Assembly: GCA_027486555.1 (NCBI GenBank) | Contig: JAIXOX010000007.1 | Span: 1-64,000, forward strand | Source of the DNA: Comamonadaceae bacterium | GTDB lineage: Bacteria; Pseudomonadota; Gammaproteobacteria; Burkholderiales; Burkholderiaceae_C | DNA length: 64,000 nt | Direction of reading: 5' to 3' | Shown here: piece after piece, positions 1-8,971 of the stretch | Numbering within the stretch: the first letter of the stretch is position 1 | Layout: each line of letters starts with the position of its first letter | The notes under the pieces: generated by a model | The model's input: only the letters and a program-made list of their open reading frames with translations | Told to the model about the DNA's origin: nothing | The model's database searches: none | Translations under genes and position numbers: made by a program

Positions 1-164
1 ACGGTAAAGGTAACCCCGAGTACTACGTGGCCGAGATCCAACCCGGTAAGGTGCTCTACGAAATCGTAGGCGTGCCCGAAGAGTTGGCCCGCGAAGCCTT
101 CAAATTGGCCGCTGCCAAGTTGCCCTTGCGTACCACATTTGTGGCCCGCATGATTGGCCAATAA
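1..164 (+). CDS. rplP: 50S ribosomal protein L16, C-terminal part (5' truncated by window edge)
   Basis: Frame reads ...[53 protein letters not shown], typical L16 C-terminus; followed by rpmC and rpsQ. Confidence 0.93.
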   Translation, partial: GKGNPEYYVAEIQPGKVLYEIVGVPEELAREAFKLAAAKLPLRTTFVARMIGQ

Positions 165-181
165 TTCAGGAGAAATAAGAA

Positions 182-376
182 ATGAACGCTGCTGAATTGC
201 GCCAAAAAGACGTTGCTGGTGTGAAAGACGAGATCAAAGCGCTCCAAAGAGCCCACTTTGGTCTGCGTATGCAAAAAGCCACGCAACAACTCGGCAATAC
301 CGGAACACTGAGCGAAACCCGTCGCTCGATCGCCCGTGCCAAAACCATCCTTGCCCAAAAGCAAGCCGCCAAGTAA
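182..376 (+). CDS. rpmC: 50S ribosomal protein L29
   Basis: 64 aa [41 protein letters not shown]29 family; syntenic between L16 and S17. Confidence 0.95.
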   Translation: MNAAELRQKDVAGVKDEIKALQRAHFGLRMQKATQQLGNTGTLSETRRSIARAKTILAQKQAAK

Positions 377-385
377 GGAGTGACC

Positions 386-655
386 ATGACGGAAGCGAAA
401 ACATCCCTCAAGCGCACCTTGATTGGCAAGGTGGTCAGCGACAAGCGCGCCAAGACCGTGACCGTGCTCGTCGAGCGTCGTGTGAAACACGCGCTATACG
501 GCAAGATCGTGGCCAAGTCGAGCAAGTACCACGCGCACGACGAAACAGGTCAATACCACCTGGGCGACACCATCGAAATCACGGAAAGCCGTCCGATTTC
601 GAAGACCAAAAACTGGGTGGCCAGCCGCCTGGTGCAGAAAGCCGAAGCGGTCTGA
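386..655 (+). CDS. rpsQ: 30S ribosomal protein S17 (GTG at 380 also possible)
   Basis: [54 protein letters not shown]17 family. Confidence 0.95.
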   Translation: MTEAKTSLKRTLIGKVVSDKRAKTVTVLVERRVKHALYGKIVAKSSKYHAHDETGQYHLGDTIEITESRPISKTKNWVASRLVQKAEAV

Positions 656-686
656 GTTTAAAACCCCGACTCGTGCAAACTTTCTG

Positions 687-719
687 AAAACGACCCACAA
701 TGGTGGGTCGTTTTTTTTT
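687..719 (+). terminator. Rho-independent terminator after rpsQ
   Basis: Perfect inverted repeat aaaacgacccac-aatg-gtgggtcgtttt followed by a run of 9 T. Confidence 0.9.
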
Positions 720-759
720 ACCCTCGGCGTATTCGCCAAACATTCAAATGGAGCACAAC

Positions 760-1266
760 ATGATCAAAGTCGGCGACACATTGCCCGCAGTTACCCTGAT
801 GGAATACGTTGAAGTGGAGGGCAACGGCTGCAGCATTGGCCCCAACCCGGTTGACGTGGCTGCTGCCACCGCTGGTAAAACCATTGCCCTGTTTGCGCTG
901 CCTGGCGCCTTTACGCCCACCTGCTCCGTCAAGCACGTGCCCGGCTATGTGGAAAACCACGACGCCTTGAAGGAAGCCGGTGTTGACGAAATTTGGTGCG
1001 TGAGTGTGAACGACGCGTTCGTCATGGGCGCATGGGCACGTGAGCAACAAACCGGTGCCAAAGTGCGCATGTTGGGTGACGGCAGCGCCGAATTCACCAA
1101 GGCCACCGGCTTGACCTTGGACCTGACGGGTCGTGGCATGGGCGTGCGAAGCAACCGCTACTCCATGCTCGTGAAAGACGGCAAAGTCGCAAGCTTGAAC
1201 AACGAAGGCCCCGGCAAATTTGAAGTCAGCGATGCGGCGACGATGCTCGCACAAGCCAAAGGCTAA
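760..1266 (+). CDS. Peroxiredoxin (AhpC/TSA superfamily, Prx5-like)
   Basis: MIKVGDTLPAVTLMEY...ALPGAFTPTCSVKHVPGYVENHDALKEAGVDEIWCVSVNDAFVMGAWA; PGAFTPTCS active-site motif. Confidence 0.92.
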   Translation: MIKVGDTLPAVTLMEYVEVEGNGCSIGPNPVDVAAATAGKTIALFALPGAFTPTCSVKHVPGYVENHDALKEAGVDEIWCVSVNDAFVMGAWAREQQTGAKVRMLGDGSAEFTKATGLTLDLTGRGMGVRSNRYSMLVKDGKVASLNNEGPGKFEVSDAATMLAQAKG

Positions 1267-1283
1267 AGCTCACCGGAACACAC

Positions 1284-1310
1284 AAAAAAGGACCCATAGG
1301 GTCCTTTTTT
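1284..1310. terminator. Bidirectional intrinsic terminator between prx (+) and GNAT frame (-)
   Basis: Perfect inverted repeat aaaaaaggaccc-ata-gggtcctttttt. Confidence 0.85.
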
Positions 1311-1319
1311 GTAGCAAGT

Positions 1320-1874
1320 TCACCAGATATCGACTTTGAGGTAATGAGCTCCCGCATGCGGGTTGTGATAATAAGGTGGAATTTCTTCAAAGCCAAGGTC
1401 TTCGTAGAGTGCACGAGCAGCCTCCATGTCGTCCAAGGTGTCCAGCAGTACGCAACTGTAAGCCGCCCTGCGGGCTGCATCCAGGATGCCTTCGGCCAAT
1501 TGCCGACCCAAGCGCAAACCCCGAAATGCAGGACGGACATAAAGCCTCTTCATCTCTGCGGCGTTGCTGTAATCGGATGCGTCAAGAGGTCTGAGCGCAC
1601 AACAACCTGCGACCGAGCCATTGATCCAAGCCAGTAAAAGAGCACCACGAGGCTCTGAATAGTCGCCTGGCAGTGTGCGCAGCTCATCTTCAAACCCCTG
1701 GAAACAGAGGTCAACCTTCAGGGTGCTGGCGTACTCACGAAAGATGTCGCGTGCTTGTCCAAGCTCAGATTCGCAAGAGGGTGGACGAAGTTGAAAGTTG
1801 GGAGTGTCAAAAGCAGAAGATGAGAATAAAAAATACAGTCTACAGTCTAGAAAGGTGAATGCAAGCGCAACAAA
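1320..1874 (-). CDS. GNAT family N-acetyltransferase; stop-to-stop frame, true start unresolved
   Basis: Frame reads ...FDTPNFQLRPPSCESELGQARDIFREYASTLKVDLCFQGFEDELRTLPGDYSEPRGALLLAWINGSVAGCCALRP...AAEMKRLYVRPAFRGLRLGRQLAEGILDAARRAAYSCVLLDTLDDMEAARALYEDLGFEEIPPYYHN; GNAT RGLRLGRQL motif; first in-frame ATG is internal (1553). Confidence 0.7.
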   Translation of the reverse strand, partial: FVALAFTFLDCRLYFLFSSSAFDTPNFQLRPPSCESELGQARDIFREYASTLKVDLCFQGFEDELRTLPGDYSEPRGALLLAWINGSVAGCCALRPLDASDYSNAAEMKRLYVRPAFRGLRLGRQLAEGILDAARRAAYSCVLLDTLDDMEAARALYEDLGFEEIPPYYHNPHAGAHYLKVDIW

Positions 1875-2549
1875 TCAAGACGCCAAAGAGACAAGGGCAA
1901 AAACGAGTGCTGCCGCCAATCCATACAAAGCAAGGGCAATCAATCGGGTGCGTAAAGTGTCTTGTGAGGCAGGAACCATTTCAGCCAAGCTTTTGTCACC
2001 GTGCACCATCGCGGGCACAAGTGACTGTTGCTTTCGCCACCAATACCAAAACAGCGCCAAAACATGAATCAACACCAGCAAGATCAAAATAAGCTTGCCC
2101 CATTGCTTGTGCCAGTACGTTGCCAACGAAACGACAGCGCTTGAAGCGAATGAAGACAGCGGACCGATGTTGGCAATCTCGTCGTCACTGAACAGGCCCG
2201 TGACCACCTGAAGACACAAAAAGAGCAGCATCAACAAAATTGACCATGAACCCAGAGGGTTATGGCCAGCAAGGTGCGATGAAGGCGATCGTCCTTGCCA
2301 ATAAGCCAAGACACTGGAGGGACGCAAGGGTAATTGTGACCAGCGTGACCAATGCCCGCCCAAGAAAGCCCACGCCAATCGGAAGAGAAGCAAACTCAAG
2401 ACTGCATAACCGAAACGAAAATGCCAGACCATGGCGTTTCCACCGAGATTGCCGGTGATGACCAGACCCAGCACAAAGGCCGTGAGGAACCAATGAAACA
2501 GGCGGGTGGGTAGATCCCAAATACGAACTTTAAACATAGGCACGTTCAT
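1875..2549 (-). CDS. Cytochrome b561-type membrane protein (cytochrome b/b6 domain)
   Basis: MFKVRIWDLPTRLFHWFLTAFVLGLVITGNLGG...; VWDLPTRLFHW N-terminus and multiple TM segments typical of b561-family cytochromes. Confidence 0.88.
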   Translation of the reverse strand: MNVPMFKVRIWDLPTRLFHWFLTAFVLGLVITGNLGGNAMVWHFRFGYAVLSLLLFRLAWAFLGGHWSRWSQLPLRPSSVLAYWQGRSPSSHLAGHNPLGSWSILLMLLFLCLQVVTGLFSDDEIANIGPLSSFASSAVVSLATYWHKQWGKLILILLVLIHVLALFWYWWRKQQSLVPAMVHGDKSLAEMVPASQDTLRTRLIALALYGLAAALVFALVSLAS

Positions 2550-2637
2550 CCATGCAGGAAAAAAAGAAATATGAGAAACTCAAAATGCTAATAAGGATAA
2601 ATCCTTTAGCCCTTGAATCACAAGACTGGAGTTACAA

Positions 2638-3090
2638 ATGAATCGAACACTTGCCCTGATGGGTACATTGCTGGCCTTGACTTTGGCCGTACCTGCACAA
2701 GCGCAATTTGCAAAGCCCGAGGATGCCATCAAATACCGAAAGGCCAGTTACTCGGTCATGGCCACCCATTTTGGCCGTCTGGGTGCCATGGCCAACGGAC
2801 GGGTGCCTTATGACGCCAAACTTGCCGCAGAGAACGCTGAATTGGTAGCTGTGTTGTCAAAATTGCCTTGGGCTGCCTACGGCGAAGGAACAGACAAAGG
2901 TGATACACGCGCCAAGCCCGAAATCTGGCAAGAGTCGGCCAAATTCAAGGAGGCCTCAGACAAGATGCAAGCCGAAATTGTGAAACTGAGCGTGGCCGCC
3001 AGAGCGGGAAACCTGGATGCTTTGAAAGTGGCATTTGGACCTGCTGCAGCATCGTGCAAAGCCTGCCACGACAATTTCCGCAAAGATTAA
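2638..3090 (+). CDS. Cytochrome c' family protein (signal peptide; C-terminal CKACH heme site)
   Basis: Signal peptide MNRTLALMGTLLALTLAVPAQA; C-terminal SCKACHDNFRKD. Confidence 0.9.
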   Translation: MNRTLALMGTLLALTLAVPAQAQFAKPEDAIKYRKASYSVMATHFGRLGAMANGRVPYDAKLAAENAELVAVLSKLPWAAYGEGTDKGDTRAKPEIWQESAKFKEASDKMQAEIVKLSVAARAGNLDALKVAFGPAAASCKACHDNFRKD

Positions 3091-3130
3091 AAGCATAGAC
3101 ATGAGCTGCCCGTCGACCTGAACCCTGCTT

Positions 3131-3658
3131 TCAGGTTTCGGCGAGCAGCTTTTCAATCAATTGGTGCAGTTCGACAAAGTTGGGTGTACCTACAAAGCGT
3201 TTGACAATTTCACCACGCTTGTTGACCAAAAAAGTCGTCGGCGTGAGCTTGACGTCTCCCCAATCACGCGCTGCTGATCCCGTGTTGTCAATAGCCACCT
3301 TAAAAGGCAGTTGGCGTGTTTGAGCAAAATTCACCACATAGCTGGGTGGGTCATAGCTCATGGCCACAGCCAGCGTTTCGTAACCCCGTCCTTTGAACTT
3401 GTTGTAGGTGGCCACCAATTCAGGCATTTCGGCCACACAGCTTGTGCAGCTGGTGGCCCAAAAATTGACCAAAGATACTTTTCCTTGCAATTGTGCAGAG
3501 GTGAGGGTCGAGCCATCAAGCAAAACAAAGGATGATGCGGGCGCACGCTCAGCCGAGCAGCCCGCAAGGACCGCTGACAGGCCAAGCGCGCAGGCGACCA
3601 ACCACACACGTCGGCCCAAAGGCTGCAAATTCAAGGGAGTTTTCAAGTGCATCTTCAT
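3131..3658 (-). CDS. TlpA/ResA-like thioredoxin-fold lipoprotein
   Basis: Lipobox LSAVLAGCS; SLVNFWATSCTSCVAEMPELV active site (CTSC); start chosen at MKMHLKTPLN. Confidence 0.85.
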   Translation of the reverse strand: MKMHLKTPLNLQPLGRRVWLVACALGLSAVLAGCSAERAPASSFVLLDGSTLTSAQLQGKVSLVNFWATSCTSCVAEMPELVATYNKFKGRGYETLAVAMSYDPPSYVVNFAQTRQLPFKVAIDNTGSAARDWGDVKLTPTTFLVNKRGEIVKRFVGTPNFVELHQLIEKLLAET

Positions 3659-4345
3659 CGTCGAAAGTTTAATACGTTTGCCATGTCCGCAGGCATGGTG
3701 GTGATTGGACCAGCTCAGGCCTTCAGTCTCGCCGATTTGAGCCAAGGCGATGCATCACAGGGGCTGAAGATGGCGTTGGAAAAAGGGGCAGCGACAGCGA
3801 TTGGCCTGCTGGGCGTTCAAGATGGTTTCATGGGCAATGACAAAGTCCGTATCGGTTTGCCCGAGATCATGCAAAAGGGCGCCAGGATGTTCAAAACCAT
3901 GGGCATGAGCAAACAACTCGATGCCCTGAGCTTGCAGATGAACCGCGCTGCTGAAGCTGCCGTACCCTTATCGCAAAAATTACTGACCCAGTCAATTCAG
4001 AACATGTCGGTGCAAGATGCCAAGTCCATTCTTCAAGGTGGAGACACATCGGTCACCCGATTTTTTATCGACAAAACACGGATGCCGTTGACCGAAGAAT
4101 TCATGCCACAGGTCAAACAGGTGTTGGGTCAACTCGGTGTGGTCGAACAGTTCAATGCGCTGGCAGGAAAACTGTCGGGATTGGGCTTGTTGTCCAAAGA
4201 CAATGCGCAGCTGGAAAACCATGTGACAGCCAAAACACTGGACGGGCTGTATCTCATGATTGGCGAAGAAGAGAAGAAAATTCGCCAAAATCCGGCACAA
4301 GCAGGCAGCGCGATGTTGAGTAAGGTGTTTGGTGCCTTGCGCTGA
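3647..4345 (+). CDS. DUF4197-type secreted protein
   Basis: GTG start gives signal peptide MHLHRRKFNTFAMSAGMVVIGPAQA; mature part FSLADLSQGDASQGLKMALEKGAATAIGLLG resembles DUF4197. Confidence 0.75.
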   Translation: MHLHRRKFNTFAMSAGMVVIGPAQAFSLADLSQGDASQGLKMALEKGAATAIGLLGVQDGFMGNDKVRIGLPEIMQKGARMFKTMGMSKQLDALSLQMNRAAEAAVPLSQKLLTQSIQNMSVQDAKSILQGGDTSVTRFFIDKTRMPLTEEFMPQVKQVLGQLGVVEQFNALAGKLSGLGLLSKDNAQLENHVTAKTLDGLYLMIGEEEKKIRQNPAQAGSAMLSKVFGALR

Positions 4346-4387
4346 GTCGTGCAGCACAATGACCAATGGCGCACCCTTAGCGCAAGC

Positions 4388-5116
4388 TCAATTCAAGGCC
4401 AACAAAAGCTTCAACAGACCCGCGGGGTCGCTGACCATGGGGTCGTGGCCTGTTTTCATCTCGATCACCTGTGAGCCTCGCAGCCAGGCACCCTCCCAGA
4501 ATTTGGGGTCGTGCATGCGCAGTCGGCTGATGTCGATGGTGCCCAGCGGTGGTTCTGTGCAGTTGATGAAAGTACGGGGCACACGGGCCACTTGCAGGGG
4601 ATCAAAGTCCAGCACCTGGGTGTAAGGACCACCCGGGTGGGGCGTTTGGCGGCGTTGAACCCAAGCGTGGTCCAGGTCGCTCAAACCAAAAACCGATGGG
4701 TCGGGTGCTGGAAAGGCGTTCAAGGGGTCGGCTTGGGCTGCGGCTATGCGAGCATTGCGGGTGGCACTCGCGTGGGTGCTGCTCCAGCTTTCGCCAGGCT
4801 TGGGCAGCACAGCGTCCAGATAAACCAAGTGCTGAAGCCGCTCCGGCCTGCGGGCGGCAGCGGCGGTGCCCAGCATGCCAGCGTATGAGTGCACCACAAG
4901 CACCACATCGTCCATTTCCTCGGCATCCATGGCGGCCATCACATCCTGAATGTGGGTTTCCAGATCAATGTCGGGGCGCAGCAAATGGGCACGTTCACCC
5001 ACGCCAGTGAGCGTGACCGCGTGCGCGCGGTGACCTGCTTGGATGAGGCCTGGCAAAACACGTTGCCAGCACCAGGCACCATGCCAGGCCCCGTGGACCA
5101 GCAAGAAATTGGCCAT
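4388..5116 (-). CDS. Alpha/beta hydrolase
   Basis: MANFLLVHGAWHGAWCWQRVLPGLIQAGHRAHAVTLTGVGERAHL...VHSYAG; alpha/beta-hydrolase fold with nucleophile-elbow motif. Confidence 0.88.
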   Translation of the reverse strand: MANFLLVHGAWHGAWCWQRVLPGLIQAGHRAHAVTLTGVGERAHLLRPDIDLETHIQDVMAAMDAEEMDDVVLVVHSYAGMLGTAAAARRPERLQHLVYLDAVLPKPGESWSSTHASATRNARIAAAQADPLNAFPAPDPSVFGLSDLDHAWVQRRQTPHPGGPYTQVLDFDPLQVARVPRTFINCTEPPLGTIDISRLRMHDPKFWEGAWLRGSQVIEMKTGHDPMVSDPAGLLKLLLALN

Positions 5117-6360
5117 CAGATGACCCCTTTGCCGCGCAGAGGACCCAGTTGCTCAGCGTTCAAGCCCAGCACTTCGGACAAAATTTCCGCGGTGTGCTGC
5201 CCCAGCATGGGGGGCGGAAAGTCTTCACGAACGGGTGTGCGGCTCAACTTGATGGGGCTGGCCACCAACTGCAGATCGGCTTTGATCGGGTGCTGCCATG
5301 GGCGCACCATGCCCCTTGCTTGAACTTGAGGGTCTACAAAGACTTCGCTCAAAGTGTTGATGGCACCACATGGCACCTTGGCAGCCTCTAATGTGGGTAA
5401 CCACTGCGCTTTGGTGCGGGTTTTCAAAATGGTTTCCAGCAGTGGAACCAACTCTGCACGATGGCGAACCCGGTCGGCGTTCAGGGCGTAGCGGGGGTCT
5501 TTGGCCAAGTCGGGACAGCCGGCCACTGCGCAAAATTTGACAAATTGCCCATCGTTGCCAACTGCCAGAATCAGGTGATCACGGGTGCCATCGGGTGAAC
5601 CTTCGGGGGCCTTCACTTCAAAGACCTGGTAGGGCACGATGTTCTGGTGGGCATTGCCCGCACGGCCAGGTACTTTGCCGCTGACAAGGTAATTGGAGCC
5701 CAGGTTGGCCAGCATGGCCACTTGCGTGTCCAGCAGGGCCATGTCGACATACTGACCCTCGCCGGTGCGATCGGCATGGCGCAGCGCGGCCAATATGCTC
5801 ACAGTCGCGTACATGCCGGTGAACAGATCGGTCACCGCTACACCCACTTTCTGCGGGCCACCCCCCAAATCGTCGCGCTCGCCCGTCACACTCATTAGGC
5901 CCCCAATGCCTTGCACCGCATAGTCGTATCCGGCGCGTTCACGGTAGGGGCCGGTTTGGCCAAAACCGGTGACGCTGCAATACACCAATTTGGGGTTGAG
6001 CGCGCTCAAGCTGGCGTAGTCCAAACCGTAACGGGCCATGTCACCGACTTTGAAGTTTTCGACAAACACATCGCAGTGTTGGACCAGATCCCGGATCAGG
6101 GCCTGACCCTCAGGTTGGGCGATATCGCAGGTGAGGGAGCGTTTGTTGCGGTTGGCACCCAAATAATAAGCAGCCTCGGCGGTATCACGACCTTCGGCAT
6201 CCTTCAAAAATGGGGGACCCCAAGTGCGTGTGTCATCGCCTGTGCCGGGACGTTCAATTTTGATCACGTCAGCGCCCAAATCGGCAAGGGTTTGGGTGCA
6301 CCAAGGGCCAGCCAGGACGCGGGAGAGGTCTAAAACGCGGATGCCATCAAGTGAATTCAT
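5116..6360 (-). CDS. CaiB/BaiF (class III) CoA-transferase
   Basis: MNSLDGIRVLDLSRVLAGPWCTQTLADLGADVIKIERPGTGDDTRTWGPPF, classic family III CoA-transferase. Confidence 0.93.
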   Translation of the reverse strand: MNSLDGIRVLDLSRVLAGPWCTQTLADLGADVIKIERPGTGDDTRTWGPPFLKDAEGRDTAEAAYYLGANRNKRSLTCDIAQPEGQALIRDLVQHCDVFVENFKVGDMARYGLDYASLSALNPKLVYCSVTGFGQTGPYRERAGYDYAVQGIGGLMSVTGERDDLGGGPQKVGVAVTDLFTGMYATVSILAALRHADRTGEGQYVDMALLDTQVAMLANLGSNYLVSGKVPGRAGNAHQNIVPYQVFEVKAPEGSPDGTRDHLILAVGNDGQFVKFCAVAGCPDLAKDPRYALNADRVRHRAELVPLLETILKTRTKAQWLPTLEAAKVPCGAINTLSEVFVDPQVQARGMVRPWQHPIKADLQLVASPIKLSRTPVREDFPPPMLGQHTAEILSEVLGLNAEQLGPLRGKGVI

Positions 6361-6413
6361 GAATGCATTGTCACCAAAACCAGTCAGCCTTGCTGAACAG
6401 GATAATCACAGCT

Positions 6414-6962
6414 ATGAAAAGAATTCGCTTTGGCCATGTGGCTTGTTTGTTGTCCATGTTCTGGCTCGGTGCCTGCAGCCCTGATCAAAACTGGAGAGAG
6501 GTCGCTTTGGAGGGGACCTCGTTCAAAGCGCAATTGCCTTGTAAACCCGACAGAACCACTCGCTCAGTGGAGCTGGGCAACAAGCCGGTGATGTTGCACG
6601 TTGTGGGTTGTGAAAGCTCAGGAGCCTTGCTGGCCGTCATGACGGTTGAGTTAGATGCGGGTGCGGATGCCGTTGCACTGATGGAAGGTTGGCAAAAGGC
6701 CACGCTCCAAAATATCCGAGTGGATGCGCGTGCGACGGATGTTCAGCAACAAATGTGGCATCGTCCGGGTCAATTGCCATTGAAGTCATCTTTGAGGATG
6801 CAAGCCAAAGGGGTTAACCCCAGCGGGCAAGTGGTGAAAATGGATGCAGTCTGGGGGGGCGTGGCCGCCGGAGATCGGATCCGTTTGATTCATTCAGTGA
6901 TTTATTCACCACACATTTCGCCTGAATTGGCCAACACCTTGTTTGAGGGACTCCGACCATGA
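6414..6962 (+). CDS. Putative lipoprotein of unknown function
   Basis: Lipobox LSMFWLGACSPDQNW; stop overlaps the next gene's start (ATGA). Confidence 0.65.
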   Translation: MKRIRFGHVACLLSMFWLGACSPDQNWREVALEGTSFKAQLPCKPDRTTRSVELGNKPVMLHVVGCESSGALLAVMTVELDAGADAVALMEGWQKATLQNIRVDARATDVQQQMWHRPGQLPLKSSLRMQAKGVNPSGQVVKMDAVWGGVAAGDRIRLIHSVIYSPHISPELANTLFEGLRP

Positions 6963-8236
6963 CTGACGCCAATTTGGACCGTCACGCCAACCAACCCGAT
7001 CAATTGCCCCGCAACCGTGCGGTTGTGGTTTTTCTGGCGTTTGCCTTGGCCTACTTCTTTTCGGCATTGATCAGGGCCATCACTGCAACGTTGTCTCCCA
7101 CACTCACCACCGAATTCAGTCTGAATGCACAAGACCTGGGTTTGTTGGCGGGTGGGTATTTTTTGGGCTTCTCTTTTACCCAACTGCCCTTGGGGCGCAT
7201 GTTGGATCGACATGGTCCCAAAAAAGTGGTGTTGGCATTTTTGACTTTTGCCGTGTTGGGGTGTGTTGCGTTTTCTTGGGCTGACACCTTCACAGGCTTA
7301 TTGGCCGCCAGGGTTTTGTGCGGCATGGGCGTGAGTGCTTGCCTGATGGCACCCTTGACCGGCTACAGACGCTGGTTTGATGCACACGCCCAATTGCGCA
7401 GCAATTCGTGGATGTTGATGACCGGCTCATTGGGCATGCTGGCCGCCACCTTGCCTGTTCAGTGGTTGATGCCTATTTGGGGTTGGAGAGCGTTGTTTGT
7501 CATGTTGGGCATCATGATGGCCATCGCCATGGCGCTGATCTTCATGGTGGTTCCTGCCTGGCGGCAAGGCCAGACAAAGATAGACCCATCGGCAGTCGCC
7601 ATCAACGACGATGGTGGTTACCGTGAAATTTGGCGCAGTCCGTATTTTTGGCGCATGACCCCAATTGGTTTTTTCAGCTATGGCGGAATGGTGGCCATTC
7701 AGACTTTGTGGGCAGGCCCCTGGATGACACAAGTGGCAGGCTGGACGGCGGCAGAGGCCGCACAAGGATTGTTTTTAATTAACCTGTGCATGTTGGTGAC
7801 TTTTTGGTTGTGGGGGTTGGTCAGCCCTGGTTTGGCACGCAAAGGCATTCCGGTTGAACGCTTGATTGCTTGGGGATTGCCTTGGAGTTTTGCCGTGATT
7901 GCTGGTTTGGTCTGGATGGGACCATCCATTGGTTCAGGCGCAGCAGCAGGCGTGGCATTGTTCTGTGTTTCAAGCACGGTCGTTGCTTTGGCACAACCTG
8001 CTGTGGGCATGGCTTTTCCATCGCATTTGGCAGGTAGGGCATTGTCGGCATACAACCTGGTGGTTTTTGCCGGCATCTTTGTGGTTCAGTGGGGCATTGG
8101 TTTGATGGTCGATGCAGCAATGGGATGGGGTCTTCAAAAACCAGCGGCCTACCAAGTGGCTTTGACTTTTTTTGGTGTTTTCTCAGGGTTGTCGTGGGTG
8201 TATTTTTTGCTAAAACGCCCCGTAACAGCCCGATAA
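6959..8236 (+). CDS. MFS transporter
   Basis: 12-TM-like hydrophobicity; ...FALAYFFSALIRAITATLSPTLTTEFSLNAQDLGLLAGGYFLGFSFTQLPLGRMLDRHGPKK; paralogous to 57419..58705. Confidence 0.9.
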   Translation: MTDANLDRHANQPDQLPRNRAVVVFLAFALAYFFSALIRAITATLSPTLTTEFSLNAQDLGLLAGGYFLGFSFTQLPLGRMLDRHGPKKVVLAFLTFAVLGCVAFSWADTFTGLLAARVLCGMGVSACLMAPLTGYRRWFDAHAQLRSNSWMLMTGSLGMLAATLPVQWLMPIWGWRALFVMLGIMMAIAMALIFMVVPAWRQGQTKIDPSAVAINDDGGYREIWRSPYFWRMTPIGFFSYGGMVAIQTLWAGPWMTQVAGWTAAEAAQGLFLINLCMLVTFWLWGLVSPGLARKGIPVERLIAWGLPWSFAVIAGLVWMGPSIGSGAAAGVALFCVSSTVVALAQPAVGMAFPSHLAGRALSAYNLVVFAGIFVVQWGIGLMVDAAMGWGLQKPAAYQVALTFFGVFSGLSWVYFLLKRPVTAR

Positions 8237-8246
8237 TGGATTGCTT

Positions 8247-8690
8247 ATGATCGGCATCCTCATCATTGCTCATGCGCCTTTGGCCAGCGCCCTGCGCGAT
8301 TGCGCTTTGCATGTTTTTCCGGATTGTGCGTCAGGCGTCTTGGCGCTTGACGTGTTGGCCGATGATGCCCCGGAGCACAGCCTGCACAAAGCGCGTGATG
8401 CCATGACAGCCTTGGCGACTAACGAAGTTTTGTTGCTCAGTGATGTGTTTGGTGCTACGCCTTGCAATGTGGCGCAGCAGTTGGGTGATGGCTTGCGAAC
8501 CCGTTTGGTGGCAGGGGTCAATCTGCCCATGCTGCTGCGCAGTGTTTGTTACCGACACGAAAGCTTGGAGTCATTGGCCGCGCGTGCCCACGCAGGCGGA
8601 ACGCAAGGTGTCATGCCCGTTGGAAGTACCGCCCCGCAAAATCAATCAGGAACACGACATGCCCCAAGCCACCACGATCATCAGCAATAA
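8247..8690 (+). CDS. PTS EIIA-Man-type domain protein
   Basis: MIGILIIAHAPLASALRDCALHVF...EVLLLSDVFGATPCNVAQQL; EIIA-Man family, immediately upstream of HPr. Confidence 0.88.
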   Translation: MIGILIIAHAPLASALRDCALHVFPDCASGVLALDVLADDAPEHSLHKARDAMTALATNEVLLLSDVFGATPCNVAQQLGDGLRTRLVAGVNLPMLLRSVCYRHESLESLAARAHAGGTQGVMPVGSTAPQNQSGTRHAPSHHDHQQ

Positions 8691-8928
8691 ACTGGGTCTT
8701 CATGCACGCGCATCAGCCAAACTGACCAAGTTGGCCGGCAGTTTTCCATGTGATGTTTGGCTGAGCAAAGGTGAGCGACGCATCAATGCCAAAAGCATCA
8801 TGGGCGTGATGATGCTTGCAGCGGGAATTGGGAGTGAGGTTTTGCTTGAAACTTCAGGTGAAAGAGATCAAGAAGCGCTGGATGCCTTGCTCGCTTTGAT
8901 GGCCGATAAATTTGGTGAGGGTGAATGA
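8659..8928 (+). CDS. ptsH: Phosphocarrier protein HPr
   Basis: MPQATTIISNKLGLHARASAKLTKLAGSF...INAKSIMGVMMLAAGIGSEVLLETSG; GLHARA and KSIMGVM motifs. Confidence 0.93.
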   Translation: MPQATTIISNKLGLHARASAKLTKLAGSFPCDVWLSKGERRINAKSIMGVMMLAAGIGSEVLLETSGERDQEALDALLALMADKFGEGE

Positions 8929-8971
8929 AGGCGCTCGCGGTTCAAATAAATCGGGCCATGGAGCATCAACC

